16,302 bases of DNA, taken from JAVBSN01 sp031556525 (GTDB lineage Bacteria; Bacillota; Clostridia; Lachnospirales; Lachnospiraceae). The position numbers were made by a program, and so were the translations under genes. The number at the start of each line of letters is the position of its first letter. Position 1 is the stretch's first letter. Shown in pieces: positions 6,631-14,821 of this stretch. The DNA lies in contig JAVBSS010000018.1 of assembly GCA_031556525.1 (NCBI GenBank), positions 1-16,302 on the forward strand, in the 5' to 3' direction. Below the pieces are notes generated by a model. The model was given only the letters and a program-made list of their open reading frames with translations. It was not told the DNA's origin and did no database searches.

Positions 6631-7644
6631 ATGCAAGCGGAGAACAAAGGTGTTTTTAGGGGCAATATATTATTTTTGATACTGGTAATTATAGACTTTC
6701 CTATATATTTTATTATAAGTGGAATCGAGAAGTTATATGGTTTTGAGTTATCTAGTGAATTAAATATAATAATAACTCAGTTATCAATAATAGTACCAGT
6801 AATAGTATATTTATTGATTACAGAAAAAAATGTTTTCAAATTTATTAGATTTAAAAAGATTAATATATGGTCAGCATTTTTACTTATAATACTGGCATAT
6901 TGTATGTGGCCATTAGTATCCATAATAAATGCAATAAGTATGTTGTTTGCTACAAATATGATTCAAGGTACAGTAACCGATATAGCAGATAGCTATAGCG
7001 TGGGTGTAGCGGTATTCATAATAGCAGTGCTTCCAGCCATTATTGAGGAGACAACGTTTAGAGGGGCATTGTTAAATAACTATAGAAAGTACAATCCTTT
7101 GTTTGCTATAATTTTTTCAGCCGTACTATTTGGACTGATGCATAAAAACTTTAATCAGATGTTATATGCTACAGCAATGGGATTAATATTTGGTATAGTA
7201 ATAGAGGCGACAGACAGTATAATATCTACAATGATAATGCATTTTGTGTATAATGGGACATCGGTTGTTATAACATATGGTTTACCTAAGTTATATGAAA
7301 TGGTGCAAGGTGCAGCTGCTGAGAATGGTCTTGATACTGGGGCTGCATTGGATTTGGCATCTACAGAAATGAGTAATTCGGATTTATTATTAACTATGGT
7401 AGTTATGATACCGTTTGCGGTAATAGGATTAGTTATAGGTGGATTAATCTTATACTTAATTGCTAAACTTAATGGAAGAGAAAAATATTTGTTGAGATTA
7501 ATTAAGAAAGATAAAACAGATGTATCTACAAATACTGAACTAAAACCTAAGAGAAGTATTAAGGAAATGATTATTACATATGTACCACTTGTAGTGGGTA
7601 TGGTAGTTTGCTTAGTAATGGCAATAATGTATGAGATAGCATAG
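6631..7644 (+). CDS. CPBP (Abi) family intramembrane glutamic protease-like protein
   Basis: A 337-aa polytopic membrane protein with a CPBP/Abi core. Motif 1 is E139-E140-T-T-F-R144, motif 2 is F167-xxx-H171 and motif 3 is H204-xxx-N208, the residues that form the active site of type II CAAX proteases. There are about eight hydrophobic segments: two near the N-terminus, several through the core, then two after residue 245. The last, near the C-terminus, follows a Lys/Arg-rich loop. Bacterial members act in protein or peptide processing, bacteriocin self-immunity or quorum peptide maturation; no partner here tells which. AAGGAG lies 8 nt before the ATG. It ends the likely operon and is followed by a bidirectional terminator. 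Confidence 0.85.
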   Translation: MQAENKGVFRGNILFLILVIIDFPIYFIISGIEKLYGFELSSELNIIITQLSIIVPVIVYLLITEKNVFKFIRFKKINIWSAFLLIILAYCMWPLVSIINAISMLFATNMIQGTVTDIADSYSVGVAVFIIAVLPAIIEETTFRGALLNNYRKYNPLFAIIFSAVLFGLMHKNFNQMLYATAMGLIFGIVIEATDSIISTMIMHFVYNGTSVVITYGLPKLYEMVQGAAAENGLDTGAALDLASTEMSNSDLLLTMVVMIPFAVIGLVIGGLILYLIAKLNGREKYLLRLIKKDKTDVSTNTELKPKRSIKEMIITYVPLVVGMVVCLVMAIMYEIA

Positions 7645-7672
7645 AAATAGGAAAATTGAAATAAATAGAACT

Positions 7673-7719
7673 AAAGTAATATACCCCTTGTCAAATTTGG
7701 CAAGGGGTATATTACTTTT
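7673..7719. terminator. Bidirectional terminator between the CPBP gene and pyrG
   Basis: Perfect 18-nt arms (7673-7690 and 7701-7718), with a CCCCTTG/CAAGGGG core, enclose a 10-nt loop. They are followed by T on + (7716-7719) and by a looser T-rich run on -. The hairpin lies between two convergent genes and should stop both. Confidence 0.9.
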
Positions 7720-7733
7720 CTATTATGTGACAA

Positions 7734-9341
7734 TTACTTATCTTGAGCATCAAGAGAAGCAGTGATAAATCCTTTGAATAATGGATGTGGCTTATTAGGT
7801 CTTGATTTGAATTCAGGATGAGCTTGAGTACCAATGAACCAAGGATGATTGGTAAGTTCAACTATTTCTATAATAAGATCATCTGGCGAATGACCAGACA
7901 ATAACATACCGTTTGAAGTAAGGAGTTCTCTGTAATCGTTATTAACTTCATATCTGTGACGATGTCTTTCGTTAATCTCTTCTTTACCATAAACTTGGTA
8001 GGCTTTAGAAGTTTTATCAAGTATACATGGATAAGAACCTAATCTTAATGTACCACCTAAATCAGTTACACCATTTTGATCTGGCATTATATGAATAACT
8101 TGGTGAACGCTACTTGGGTTGAACTCGCTACTATGAGCATCTGTATAGCCAAGAACGTTTCTTGCAAATTCAACTATAGTTAGTTGCATACCAAGACATA
8201 AACCCAAGTATGGAACTTTATTCTCCCTAGCATACTTTATAGAAGATATCATTCCGTCAATACCTCTATCGCCAAAACCACCAGGAACGATTATTCCGTC
8301 AACATCACCTAATTGCTCAGTAACGTTGTTGTCGGTAATTAATTCTGAGTCCATCCACTTGATTTCTAAATCGGAATCACATGCAACAGCACTGTGTTTT
8401 AATGACTCTACGACTGATATATAAGCATCATGTAATGAAACATATTTACCAACTAAAGCAATCTTGACTTTCTTGCTTGGATGTTTCCATGCATTAACCA
8501 TTGCTGTCCATTCTTCAAGATCTGGTTCAGGACAATCCATATTAAGACATTTGCATACAACATTAGCTAATTTTTCTTTTTCCATATATAGTGGTACTTC
8601 ATATAATACTTCTGCATCAAGATTTTGAATAACACACCAGCTAGGTACATTGCAGAATAATCCGATTTTTTCTTTAATACTTGCATCAAGTGGATAATCT
8701 GAACGGCATACAAGGATATCAGGTTGGATTCCTAAACTTTGAAGGTTTTTAACACTTGCCTGAGTTGGTTTTGTCTTCATCTCTCCAGAAGATTTTAGAT
8801 AAGGAATTAAAGTAACATGAACCATAATACAATTATCATGACCTACTGTATGTTGGAATTGACGGATAGCTTCAAGAAAAGGTTGGCTTTCAATATCACC
8901 TACAGTTCCACCAACTTCAATGATGGCAACTTCGTTTTCAGTACTATCTGGATTTTTGTAAAATCTGCTTTGGATTTCGTTAGTGATATGAGGAATTACT
9001 TGAACGGTGTGACCACCAAAATCTCCATGTCTTTCCTTTTGAAGAATACTCCAGTATATCTTACCGGTAGTAACATTTGATTTCTTATTAAGAGCTTCAT
9101 CGATAAAACGTTCATAGTGTCCCAAGTCAAGATCTGTCTCAGCACCATCGTCGGTTACAAAAACCTCGCCATGTTGAATTGGATTCATCGTACCGGGATC
9201 AATATTTATATAAGGGTCGAATTTTTGACAAGTTACTTTGTAACCTCGAGCCTTGAGTAGTCTACCCAGAGAAGCGGCAGTAATTCCTTTGCCAAGACCA
9301 GAGACGACACCACCTGTTACAAAAACGTATTTAACTGACAT
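7734..9341 (-). CDS. pyrG: CTP synthase
   Basis: CTP synthetase, 535 aa, full length. It aminates UTP to CTP with ATP and glutamine in the cytoplasm. The N-terminal synthetase domain begins with VFVTGGVVSGLGKG (P-loop), then the YINIDPGTMNP and GEVFVTDDGAETDLDLGHYERF motifs. The C-terminal class I glutamine amidotransferase has GGFGDRG, nucleophile C382 in GLCLGMQ, and H508-P-E510, completing the Cys-His-Glu triad. The ATG has GGAGG 8 nt upstream. It is transcribed alone from a strong promoter at 9391-9419. The Bacillus-type attenuator, which needs GGGC at the transcript start and a leader terminator, is not visible. Confidence 0.97.
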   Translation of the reverse strand: MSVKYVFVTGGVVSGLGKGITAASLGRLLKARGYKVTCQKFDPYINIDPGTMNPIQHGEVFVTDDGAETDLDLGHYERFIDEALNKKSNVTTGKIYWSILQKERHGDFGGHTVQVIPHITNEIQSRFYKNPDSTENEVAIIEVGGTVGDIESQPFLEAIRQFQHTVGHDNCIMVHVTLIPYLKSSGEMKTKPTQASVKNLQSLGIQPDILVCRSDYPLDASIKEKIGLFCNVPSWCVIQNLDAEVLYEVPLYMEKEKLANVVCKCLNMDCPEPDLEEWTAMVNAWKHPSKKVKIALVGKYVSLHDAYISVVESLKHSAVACDSDLEIKWMDSELITDNNVTEQLGDVDGIIVPGGFGDRGIDGMISSIKYARENKVPYLGLCLGMQLTIVEFARNVLGYTDAHSSEFNPSSVHQVIHIMPDQNGVTDLGGTLRLGSYPCILDKTSKAYQVYGKEEINERHRHRYEVNNDYRELLTSNGMLLSGHSPDDLIIEIVELTNHPWFIGTQAHPEFKSRPNKPHPLFKGFITASLDAQDK

Positions 9342-9390
9342 ATTGTTTTCCTCCGTAAAATAGATAAAATATAGGTTTAATAATTTTTTT

Positions 9391-9419
9391 ATTATAGGTT
9401 AAGACAAAATAGAAGTCAA
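9391..9419 (-). promoter_or_regulatory. Sigma-A promoter of pyrG
   Basis: On the - strand, TTGACT (9414-9419), a 17-nt spacer and a perfect TATAAT (9391-9396) precede pyrG by about 50 nt. The start point would fall in an A-rich stretch. The leader, about 40 nt, holds no GC-rich hairpin, so it looks like a simple promoter. Confidence 0.87.
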
Positions 9420-9501
9420 CAAAAATAACGTAATTTTTTGTAGAAAAATTGAAAAAAAAGGCAAAAAACATTAACGCTTTAAAACGTTGAAGCGAAAAAG
9501 C

Positions 9502-9533
9502 TTGACAATAATATAAGGATGACTTAATATAAT
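9502..9533 (+). promoter_or_regulatory. Promoter of the small transcript upstream of the DAHP synthase gene
   Basis: A perfect TTGACA (9502-9507) is followed after 17 nt by TAATAT (9525-9530); an overlapping perfect TATAAT (9528-9533) sits at a 20-nt spacing. Either would start RNA near 9537-9540, ahead of the AAGGAG at 9555-9560. The -35 is convincing and the exact -10 is open. Confidence 0.55.
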
Positions 9534-9561
9534 AAAATAAGGTCACTAAATATTAAGGAGA

Positions 9562-9723
9562 ATGATTGTAAATACTTACGATTATTAGTTTTTGCTATGA
9601 ATATTATAATTAATAAAAAAACTTCATATTCTTTTAATTATTACTGGAGCTATTACTATTATAGCGCTGGTTATTTATGTTACAATGAAGGAAGAAGTTA
9701 AGACTATTATTTATAATTTTTGA
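9562..9723 (+). pseudogene. Broken or frame-ambiguous small ORF (membrane peptide remnant or leader peptide)
   Basis: The stretch between a promoter (9502) and a terminator (9740) looks coding but has no clean frame. Frame A is open from 9610 to TGA 9721-9723 and encodes a hydrophobic segment (LHILLIITGAITIIALVIYV) with a charged tail, like a one-pass membrane peptide, yet it has no start codon after the TAA at 9607. Frame B starts at ATG 9597, runs 34 codons to TAA 9699-9701, and is very rich in aromatics (nine Tyr, one Phe, one Trp), but has no ribosome site. A run of seven A (9615-9621) lies at the junction; losing one A would join MNIIINKK to the hydrophobic segment. AAGGAG at 9555-9560 lies only 1 nt before ATG 9562, which gives just MIVNTYDY and a stop. 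A decayed small membrane protein gene fits best, because frame A stops 16 nt before the terminator. The Tyr-rich frame may be its shadow, or a leader peptide for the aromatic gene downstream. Confidence 0.4.
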
Positions 9724-9739
9724 TATAATATTAGACTTT

Positions 9740-9774
9740 AACCGATATTCGTTGTAGCGAGTATCGGTTTTTTT
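9740..9774 (+). terminator. Intrinsic terminator ahead of the DAHP synthase gene
   Basis: A 12-bp stem, AACCGATATTCG (9740-9751) with CGAGTATCGGTT (9758-9769) and one T-G pair, has a 6-nt loop and a run of seven T (9768-9774). It lies 53 nt before the DAHP synthase start. It either ends the small upstream transcript or acts as an attenuator for the gene after it; no convincing alternative hairpin was seen. Confidence 0.87.
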
Positions 9775-9783
9775 AATTAAGAT

Positions 9784-9792
9784 TGGTATAAA
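9784..9792 (+). promoter_or_regulatory. Possible extended -10 promoter of the DAHP synthase gene
   Basis: TGG followed by TATAAA (TG at 9784-9785, hexamer 9787-9792) matches an extended -10 element just after the terminator. No -35 is visible at the right spacing. Such a promoter would start RNA near 9799 and leave a leader of about 29 nt. Confidence 0.4.
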
Positions 9793-9827
9793 ATGATTTA
9801 ATAAAAAACTTAAAGGAGAGAAATACT

Positions 9828-10835
9828 ATGATTATTATTTTTAAAGAAAAAGCAAGTAAAGAGCAAATTAATAACTTGAAAACAAAGCTAGAAGGAAAAG
9901 GATTTAGTACAAATATGTCGGATGGTGTGTCTACGACTATTATGGGAATAATAGGTGATACATCTAAGCTTAATGAAGATAGTTTATTAGCAGATCCAGC
10001 AGTAGAGCAAGTTAGGAGAGTTCAAGAAGCATATAAACTTGCAAATAGAAAAATGCATCCAGAGGATACTGTAATTGATATTGCAGGGCAAAAGATAGGT
10101 GGAGGTAATTTTCAAGTTATAGCAGGACCTTGTTCGATAGAAAGTACTTCTCAAATAACAGAAGTTGCTGTTGCGGTTAAAGAATCAGGAGCAGGGCTTC
10201 TTAGAGGTGGAGCTTTTAAACCTAGAACCTCACCTTACGCATTCCAAGGATTACATGAAGATGGATTAGATTTACTTTTAGCAGCTGGTAAAAGTTCTGA
10301 GTTACCAATAGTTACAGAAATTATGAGTACTGAACATATACATTTATTTAAGGATGTAGATGTAATTCAAGTAGGAGCAAGAAATATGCAAAACTTTGAA
10401 CTTCTTAAAGAATTAGGTAAATTAGATAAACCAATATTATTAAAGAGAGGTCTAGCAAATACTCTAGAAGAATTAATTATGAGTGCAGAATATATAATGG
10501 CAGGTGGAAATGAAAAGGTTATATTATGTGAAAGAGGTATCCGTACATTTGAAACATCTATGAGAAATACATTGGATATTTCAGCAATTCCAATGTTGAA
10601 AAAATTAACTCATCTTCCTATTGTTATTGACCCAAGTCATGCAGCAGGAATTAGATGGATGGTAGAGCCACTTGCATTATCTGCCATTGCAGCAGGTGCA
10701 GATGGATTAATGATAGAAGTGCATAATAATCCAGAACAAGCATTGTGTGATGGGCCTCAATCGTTAACTCCACAGATGTTTGATGAGTTAATGATTAAGA
10801 TAAATAAAACCGTTTCGTTTATGAAAAGTTTATGA
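9828..10835 (+). CDS. aroF: 3-deoxy-7-phosphoheptulonate synthase (DAHP synthase, type I-beta)
   Basis: This enzyme condenses phosphoenolpyruvate with erythrose 4-phosphate, the first step of the shikimate pathway. At 335 aa it matches the Thermotoga-type enzyme: an N-terminal ferredoxin-like regulatory domain (about residues 1-70, MIIIFKEKASKEQI...) and a TIM barrel. Motifs include AGPCSIES, LRGGAFKPRTSPYAFQG, CERGIRTFE, DPSHAAG and IEVH. Metal ligands can be assigned by eye as C102, H271, E297 and D308, almost the same numbering as in Thermotoga maritima. There the N-terminal domain mediates feedback inhibition by Tyr and Phe, which is likely here too. AGGAG lies 9 nt before the ATG. A terminator and an unresolved small ORF lie just upstream. 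Confidence 0.95.
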   Translation: MIIIFKEKASKEQINNLKTKLEGKGFSTNMSDGVSTTIMGIIGDTSKLNEDSLLADPAVEQVRRVQEAYKLANRKMHPEDTVIDIAGQKIGGGNFQVIAGPCSIESTSQITEVAVAVKESGAGLLRGGAFKPRTSPYAFQGLHEDGLDLLLAAGKSSELPIVTEIMSTEHIHLFKDVDVIQVGARNMQNFELLKELGKLDKPILLKRGLANTLEELIMSAEYIMAGGNEKVILCERGIRTFETSMRNTLDISAIPMLKKLTHLPIVIDPSHAAGIRWMVEPLALSAIAAGADGLMIEVHNNPEQALCDGPQSLTPQMFDELMIKINKTVSFMKSL

Positions 10836-10844
10836 TTTGTTTTG

Positions 10845-10873
10845 TTGATTTATTTCTACTTACCACCTATAAT
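10845..10873 (+). promoter_or_regulatory. Sigma-A promoter of ftsH
   Basis: TTGATT (10845-10850), a 17-nt spacer and a perfect TATAAT (10868-10873) lie between the DAHP synthase stop and ftsH. The predicted start near 10880 gives a leader of about 34 nt. No terminator is visible between the two genes, so some read-through into ftsH is possible. Confidence 0.8.
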
Positions 10874-10913
10874 GTAATTTGGTAATATAAAATACGCGAA
10901 GGGCGGTATTAAG

Positions 10914-12866
10914 ATGGACGATAATAAAAAAAATGATAACAATAAACCTAATAAGAATCAGTCTTTTAAATCGGGAATGTTTATGTTATTTATAGCAATA
11001 ATATTATCACTTGTATTTTGGAAAGTATATTCATCAGTTTCACAAGCTTCTGAAAAAGAAATAGAATATAGCGAATTTCTTCAAATGGTAGAAGATGATA
11101 AGATAGAATCTGTAGAGATTAATAGTGGTAGAATTACTATTAAACCTAAAGAGCAAGAAAATGATTTAGAAGAAAATATTTATTATGTAATAAGAATAGC
11201 AGATCAAGACCTAGTAAATAGACTTGACGAGGCAGGAGTGACATTTAAAGGGTTAGATGAGAGTAGCAATGCGTGGCTTGGTACGGTGATATATTACTTG
11301 ATAATGTTAGCAATAATATATTTTGGAATAAGCATGCTGTTCAGATCCGTTGGAAAAGGCGGAGGAATTATGAGCGTAGGAAAGAGCAACGCAAAGGTAT
11401 ATGTAGAGAAGAAGACAGGTGTTACGTTTAATGATGTAGCAGGCCAAGAAGAATCAAAAGAATCACTTACTGAGATGGTGGATTTTCTTCATAATCCTAA
11501 GAGGTATTTAGATATAGGAGCCAAACTTCCTAAAGGTGCATTATTAGTTGGACCTCCAGGAACAGGAAAGACATTACTTGCTAAAGCCGTTGCTGGTGAG
11601 GCAAATGTTCCTTTTTTCTCACTATCAGGTTCAGATTTCGTTGAAATGTATGTTGGTGTTGGTGCATCTAGAGTTAGGGATTTATTTAAACAAGCAACAG
11701 CTATGGCTCCTTGTATTATATTTATAGATGAGATTGATGCAATTGGTAGAAGTAGAGATGGCAAACATGGTGGGGATTCAGAGAGAGAGCAGACTCTTAA
11801 CCAATTACTATCAGAGATGGATGGTTTTGATACATCAAAGGGTGTAGTTATATTAGCAGCAACTAATAGACCAGAGGTGTTAGATAAGGCACTACTTCGA
11901 CCAGGACGTTTTGATAGACGTGTTATTGTAGAAAAGCCAGATTATAAAGGAAGACTTGAGACTCTTAAAGTTCATAGTAAGAATGTAAAACTTGATGAAA
12001 CTGTAGACTTTGAGGATCTTGCAATGGCAACATCAGGTGCTGTTGGAGCAGATCTTGCAAATATTATAAATGAAGCAGCTTTGTTAGCAGTTAAGAATAA
12101 TAGAGAGTTTGTTAGTCAAGGGGATTTATTTGAATCAGTAGAAGTTGTATTTGCGGGTAAAGAGAAGAAGGACAGAATACTTAGTGAGAAAGAGAAGAAA
12201 ATGGTTGCTTATCACGAGGTAGGTCATGCTTTAGTAAGTGCATTACAGAAAAATACTGAACCAGTTCAGAAGATTACAATTGTTCCAAGGACAATGGGTA
12301 CATTGGGATATGTATGGCATACTCCAGAAGAAGAGAAATATCTTAATACCAAAGTCGAGATGGAAGAAGATATAGTAGTGTTTACTGCTGGTAGAGCCGC
12401 TGAGGCATTAAAGTTTGATACAGTGTCAAGTGGAGCATCTAATGACATAGAGCAAGCTACTAATATAGCAAGAAGTATGATAACTATATATGGTATGTCG
12501 GATGAATTTGGAATGATTGGATTAGAATCAGTTGAGAATAGATATCTTGATGGAAGAAGAGCTATGAATTGTTCAGAAAAGACTTCAGCTAAGATAGATA
12601 AATTGGTTAGTGATATGCTCAAAGATGCATACCAGAAAGCATATAATATGCTTAAGGATAACGAGAAAGTATTAGATAAGATAGCAGACTTTTTGGTTGA
12701 GAAAGAGACTATTACTGGTAAAGAGTTTAGAGATATTTATAAAGAAATAACAGGTATAGAGCTTATTGTTAAAAATGATAAAAAGGATTCGGACAATAAA
12801 GAAGTTAAAAAAGAAAGAACCAATTATGACTTAGAATATTCTAATAATGATATTAATGATAATTAA
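10914..12866 (+). CDS. ftsH: ATP-dependent zinc metalloprotease FtsH
   Basis: A membrane-bound AAA+ protease, 650 aa, that forms hexamers and degrades misfolded membrane proteins and some regulators. A short cytoplasmic N-terminus is followed by TM1 (about 21-40), an extracytoplasmic domain (about 42-120) and TM2 (about 124-144). The AAA domain has Walker A GPPGTGKT at 213-220, Walker B IIFIDEID with D272 and E273, and the second-region-of-homology ATNRPEVLDKALLRPGRFDRR. The protease domain has H434-E435-V-G-H438 (zinc ligands and catalytic Glu) and D511 in ASNDIEQA as third ligand. The C-terminal 35 residues are highly charged and Asn/Asp-rich. The start ATG follows AAGGG at 10-nt spacing. 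It is preceded by its own promoter. Confidence 0.97.
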   Translation: MDDNKKNDNNKPNKNQSFKSGMFMLFIAIILSLVFWKVYSSVSQASEKEIEYSEFLQMVEDDKIESVEINSGRITIKPKEQENDLEENIYYVIRIADQDLVNRLDEAGVTFKGLDESSNAWLGTVIYYLIMLAIIYFGISMLFRSVGKGGGIMSVGKSNAKVYVEKKTGVTFNDVAGQEESKESLTEMVDFLHNPKRYLDIGAKLPKGALLVGPPGTGKTLLAKAVAGEANVPFFSLSGSDFVEMYVGVGASRVRDLFKQATAMAPCIIFIDEIDAIGRSRDGKHGGDSEREQTLNQLLSEMDGFDTSKGVVILAATNRPEVLDKALLRPGRFDRRVIVEKPDYKGRLETLKVHSKNVKLDETVDFEDLAMATSGAVGADLANIINEAALLAVKNNREFVSQGDLFESVEVVFAGKEKKDRILSEKEKKMVAYHEVGHALVSALQKNTEPVQKITIVPRTMGTLGYVWHTPEEEKYLNTKVEMEEDIVVFTAGRAAEALKFDTVSSGASNDIEQATNIARSMITIYGMSDEFGMIGLESVENRYLDGRRAMNCSEKTSAKIDKLVSDMLKDAYQKAYNMLKDNEKVLDKIADFLVEKETITGKEFRDIYKEITGIELIVKNDKKDSDNKEVKKERTNYDLEYSNNDINDN

Positions 12867-12926
12867 GTTATATTAGTAATAAATATTATAATAAACTTTG
12901 CTTATTATATAGAATATGGTATTTTA

Positions 12927-12954
12927 AAAGGGACGGTAAGTATACTGTCCCTTT
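12927..12954 (+). terminator. Terminator-like hairpin between ftsH and uvrC
   Basis: AAAGGGACGGTA (12927-12938) pairs with TACTGTCCCTTT (12943-12954) over 12 bp with one G-T pair and a 4-nt loop. Only TTT follows before AATAAT, so termination may be partial. The hairpin ends 8 nt before the AGGAGG of uvrC. Confidence 0.65.
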
Positions 12955-12975
12955 AATAATGTAGGAGGTGATACA

Positions 12976-14778
12976 GTGTTTGATTTTGATGAAGAATTAA
13001 AGAAGCTACCTAGTAATTCAGGTGTTTACTTAATGCATAATAAATATGATGAAATTATATATATTGGAAAAGCAATAAATTTAAAAAATAGAGTTAGGCA
13101 GTATTTTCAATCAAGAACACGTACACCTAAAATAGAGAAAATGATATCTAACATAGCTTGGTTTGAATATATAGTTACAGATTCAGAACTTGAAGCATTG
13201 GTTCTAGAGAGTAATCTAATTAAGGAACATAATCCAAAGTATAATACAATGCTTAAGGATGATAAAGGATATCCATTTATTAGAGTAACAGTAGAAGAGG
13301 ATTATCCAAGAGTATTTAAAGTAAGGCAAATAAAAAGAGATAAATCAAAATATTTTGGACCTTATACAAGTGTAAATGCAGTAAATGATATTATTGAATT
13401 ACTTAGAAAATTATACAATATAAGAAGTTGCCATAAGAATCTTCCCAAGGATATTGGTAAGGAAAGACCTTGTCTATATTATCAAATAAATCAATGTAAA
13501 GCTCCTTGTCAAGGATATATTAGTAAAGAAGATTATAGAAAAAATATTGATCAAGTAATTTCATTTTTAAATGGGAATTATAAAAACATATATAATGAAG
13601 TAGAGAATAAAATGAAGCAGGCAGCAGCCGAAATGGAGTTTGAGCAGGCAGCAGAATATAGAGATTTGCTTACTAGTATTAATCATATAGCAGATAAGCA
13701 AAAGATAACAAATATAGATACAGAGGATAGGGATATAATAGCTATGGCTATGGAGGATAATGATGCAGTAGTGTCACTATTTTTTGTTAGAAATGGCAAG
13801 CTAATAGGAAGAGAACATTTCCATATGGCGGGTATAGAAGGTGAAGAAGAGCATCAAATTATCACTTCGTTTATTAAGCAGTATTATACTGGAACACCGT
13901 ACGTACCTAAGCAGTTATTAGTTGAACAAAACATTGATGATAGAGAATTATTAGAAGAGTGGTTGTCTGATAGAAGGGGTACAAAAGTAAGTATTGTTGT
14001 GCCTCAAAGAGGTGATAAACATAAGTTGTTATCACTAGCTAAGGATAATGCAAAGATGGTATTAGATAAGGATATTGAAAAATTAAAACGGGCAGAAGCA
14101 AGAACTAGAGGTGCTGCTAGAGAAATAGCAGACCTAATAGGCATTGATAAAGCAGATAGAATAGAAGCATTTGATATATCCAACACAAGTGGATTCCAAG
14201 CAGTTGCATCTATGGTAGTATTTGAAAATGGAAAAGCAAAACGTAATGATTATAGAAAATTCAAATTAAGAACAGTAACTGGTCCAGATGATTACAAAAG
14301 TATGGAAGAAGTACTTAAAAGACGTTTTACAGATGAGAAATTTTCAATACATCCAGATGTAATTATGATGGACGGTGGAAAGGGACAAGTAAACGTAGCC
14401 CTTAAGGTATTAGATGAATTAAGAATAACTATTCCTATATGTGGTATGGTTAAGGATGATAATCATAGAACAAGAGGATTATATTATAATAATGAGGAAA
14501 TATTATTTCCTAAAAATAACGAAGCATTTGGATTAGTAACAAGAATACAAGATGAGGCACATAGATTCGCAATTGAGTATCACAAATTATTACGAGGAAA
14601 GGCTCAAGTGAAATCTGTATTAGATGACATAAAGGGCATCGGACCAGCTAGAAGAAAGAATCTGATGATGCATTTTAAAGATATAGATGTAATAAAAAAT
14701 GCGTCTGTAGAAGAGTTAGAAAAAGCTACAGGGATAACCAATGAGGTAGCTAAGGAAATACATTCGTATTTTCATTAA
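12976..14778 (+). CDS. uvrC: Excinuclease ABC subunit C
   Basis: UvrC makes both incisions of nucleotide excision repair with UvrA and UvrB; the protein is 600 aa, full length. Domains in order: GIY-YIG nuclease at the N-terminus (GVYLM...IIYIGKA, about 14-95); a four-Cys cluster C152, C166, C174 and C178, matching the spacing of the iron-sulfur site reported for UvrC; a UVR coiled-coil that binds UvrB (about 203-238, KMKQAAAEMEFEQAAEYRDL); an RNase H-like nuclease with EAFDISNTSG and PDVIMMDGGKGQ; and a C-terminal helix-hairpin-helix pair (DDIKGIGPARRKNL and ATGITNEVAKEI). The start is GTG, with AGGAGG 7 nt upstream. The gene stands without uvrA or uvrB nearby. Its stop codon is part of the terminator stem that follows. 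Confidence 0.96.
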   Translation: MFDFDEELKKLPSNSGVYLMHNKYDEIIYIGKAINLKNRVRQYFQSRTRTPKIEKMISNIAWFEYIVTDSELEALVLESNLIKEHNPKYNTMLKDDKGYPFIRVTVEEDYPRVFKVRQIKRDKSKYFGPYTSVNAVNDIIELLRKLYNIRSCHKNLPKDIGKERPCLYYQINQCKAPCQGYISKEDYRKNIDQVISFLNGNYKNIYNEVENKMKQAAAEMEFEQAAEYRDLLTSINHIADKQKITNIDTEDRDIIAMAMEDNDAVVSLFFVRNGKLIGREHFHMAGIEGEEEHQIITSFIKQYYTGTPYVPKQLLVEQNIDDRELLEEWLSDRRGTKVSIVVPQRGDKHKLLSLAKDNAKMVLDKDIEKLKRAEARTRGAAREIADLIGIDKADRIEAFDISNTSGFQAVASMVVFENGKAKRNDYRKFKLRTVTGPDDYKSMEEVLKRRFTDEKFSIHPDVIMMDGGKGQVNVALKVLDELRITIPICGMVKDDNHRTRGLYYNNEEILFPKNNEAFGLVTRIQDEAHRFAIEYHKLLRGKAQVKSVLDDIKGIGPARRKNLMMHFKDIDVIKNASVEELEKATGITNEVAKEIHSYFH

Positions 14779-14821
14779 ATAGTAATAGCCTGAAATATAA
14801 AATATTAGGCTATTACTATTT
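14777..14821. terminator. Bidirectional terminator shared by uvrC and the small ImmA-like gene
   Basis: Perfect 15-nt arms (14777-14791 and 14807-14821) contain the uvrC stop TAA on the left and the TAG stop of the opposing small gene (14816-14818) on the right. A-T rich ends supply short T-runs in both directions. Confidence 0.82.

Noticed and set aside
8817..9080. An 87-codon + strand frame inside pyrG
   Set aside because: Antisense to the conserved CTP synthase core; no ribosome site.
9540..9827. T-box riboswitch upstream of the DAHP synthase gene
   Set aside because: The conserved T-box sequence before the terminator (GGTGGTACCGCG-like) is absent and the stem I landmarks are not visible.
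11489..12622. Two - strand frames inside ftsH
   Set aside because: They are antisense shadows of the highly conserved ATPase and protease domains, without ribosome sites.
14004..14186. A - strand frame inside uvrC
   Set aside because: Antisense shadow of uvrC; no start signal and no recognisable product.
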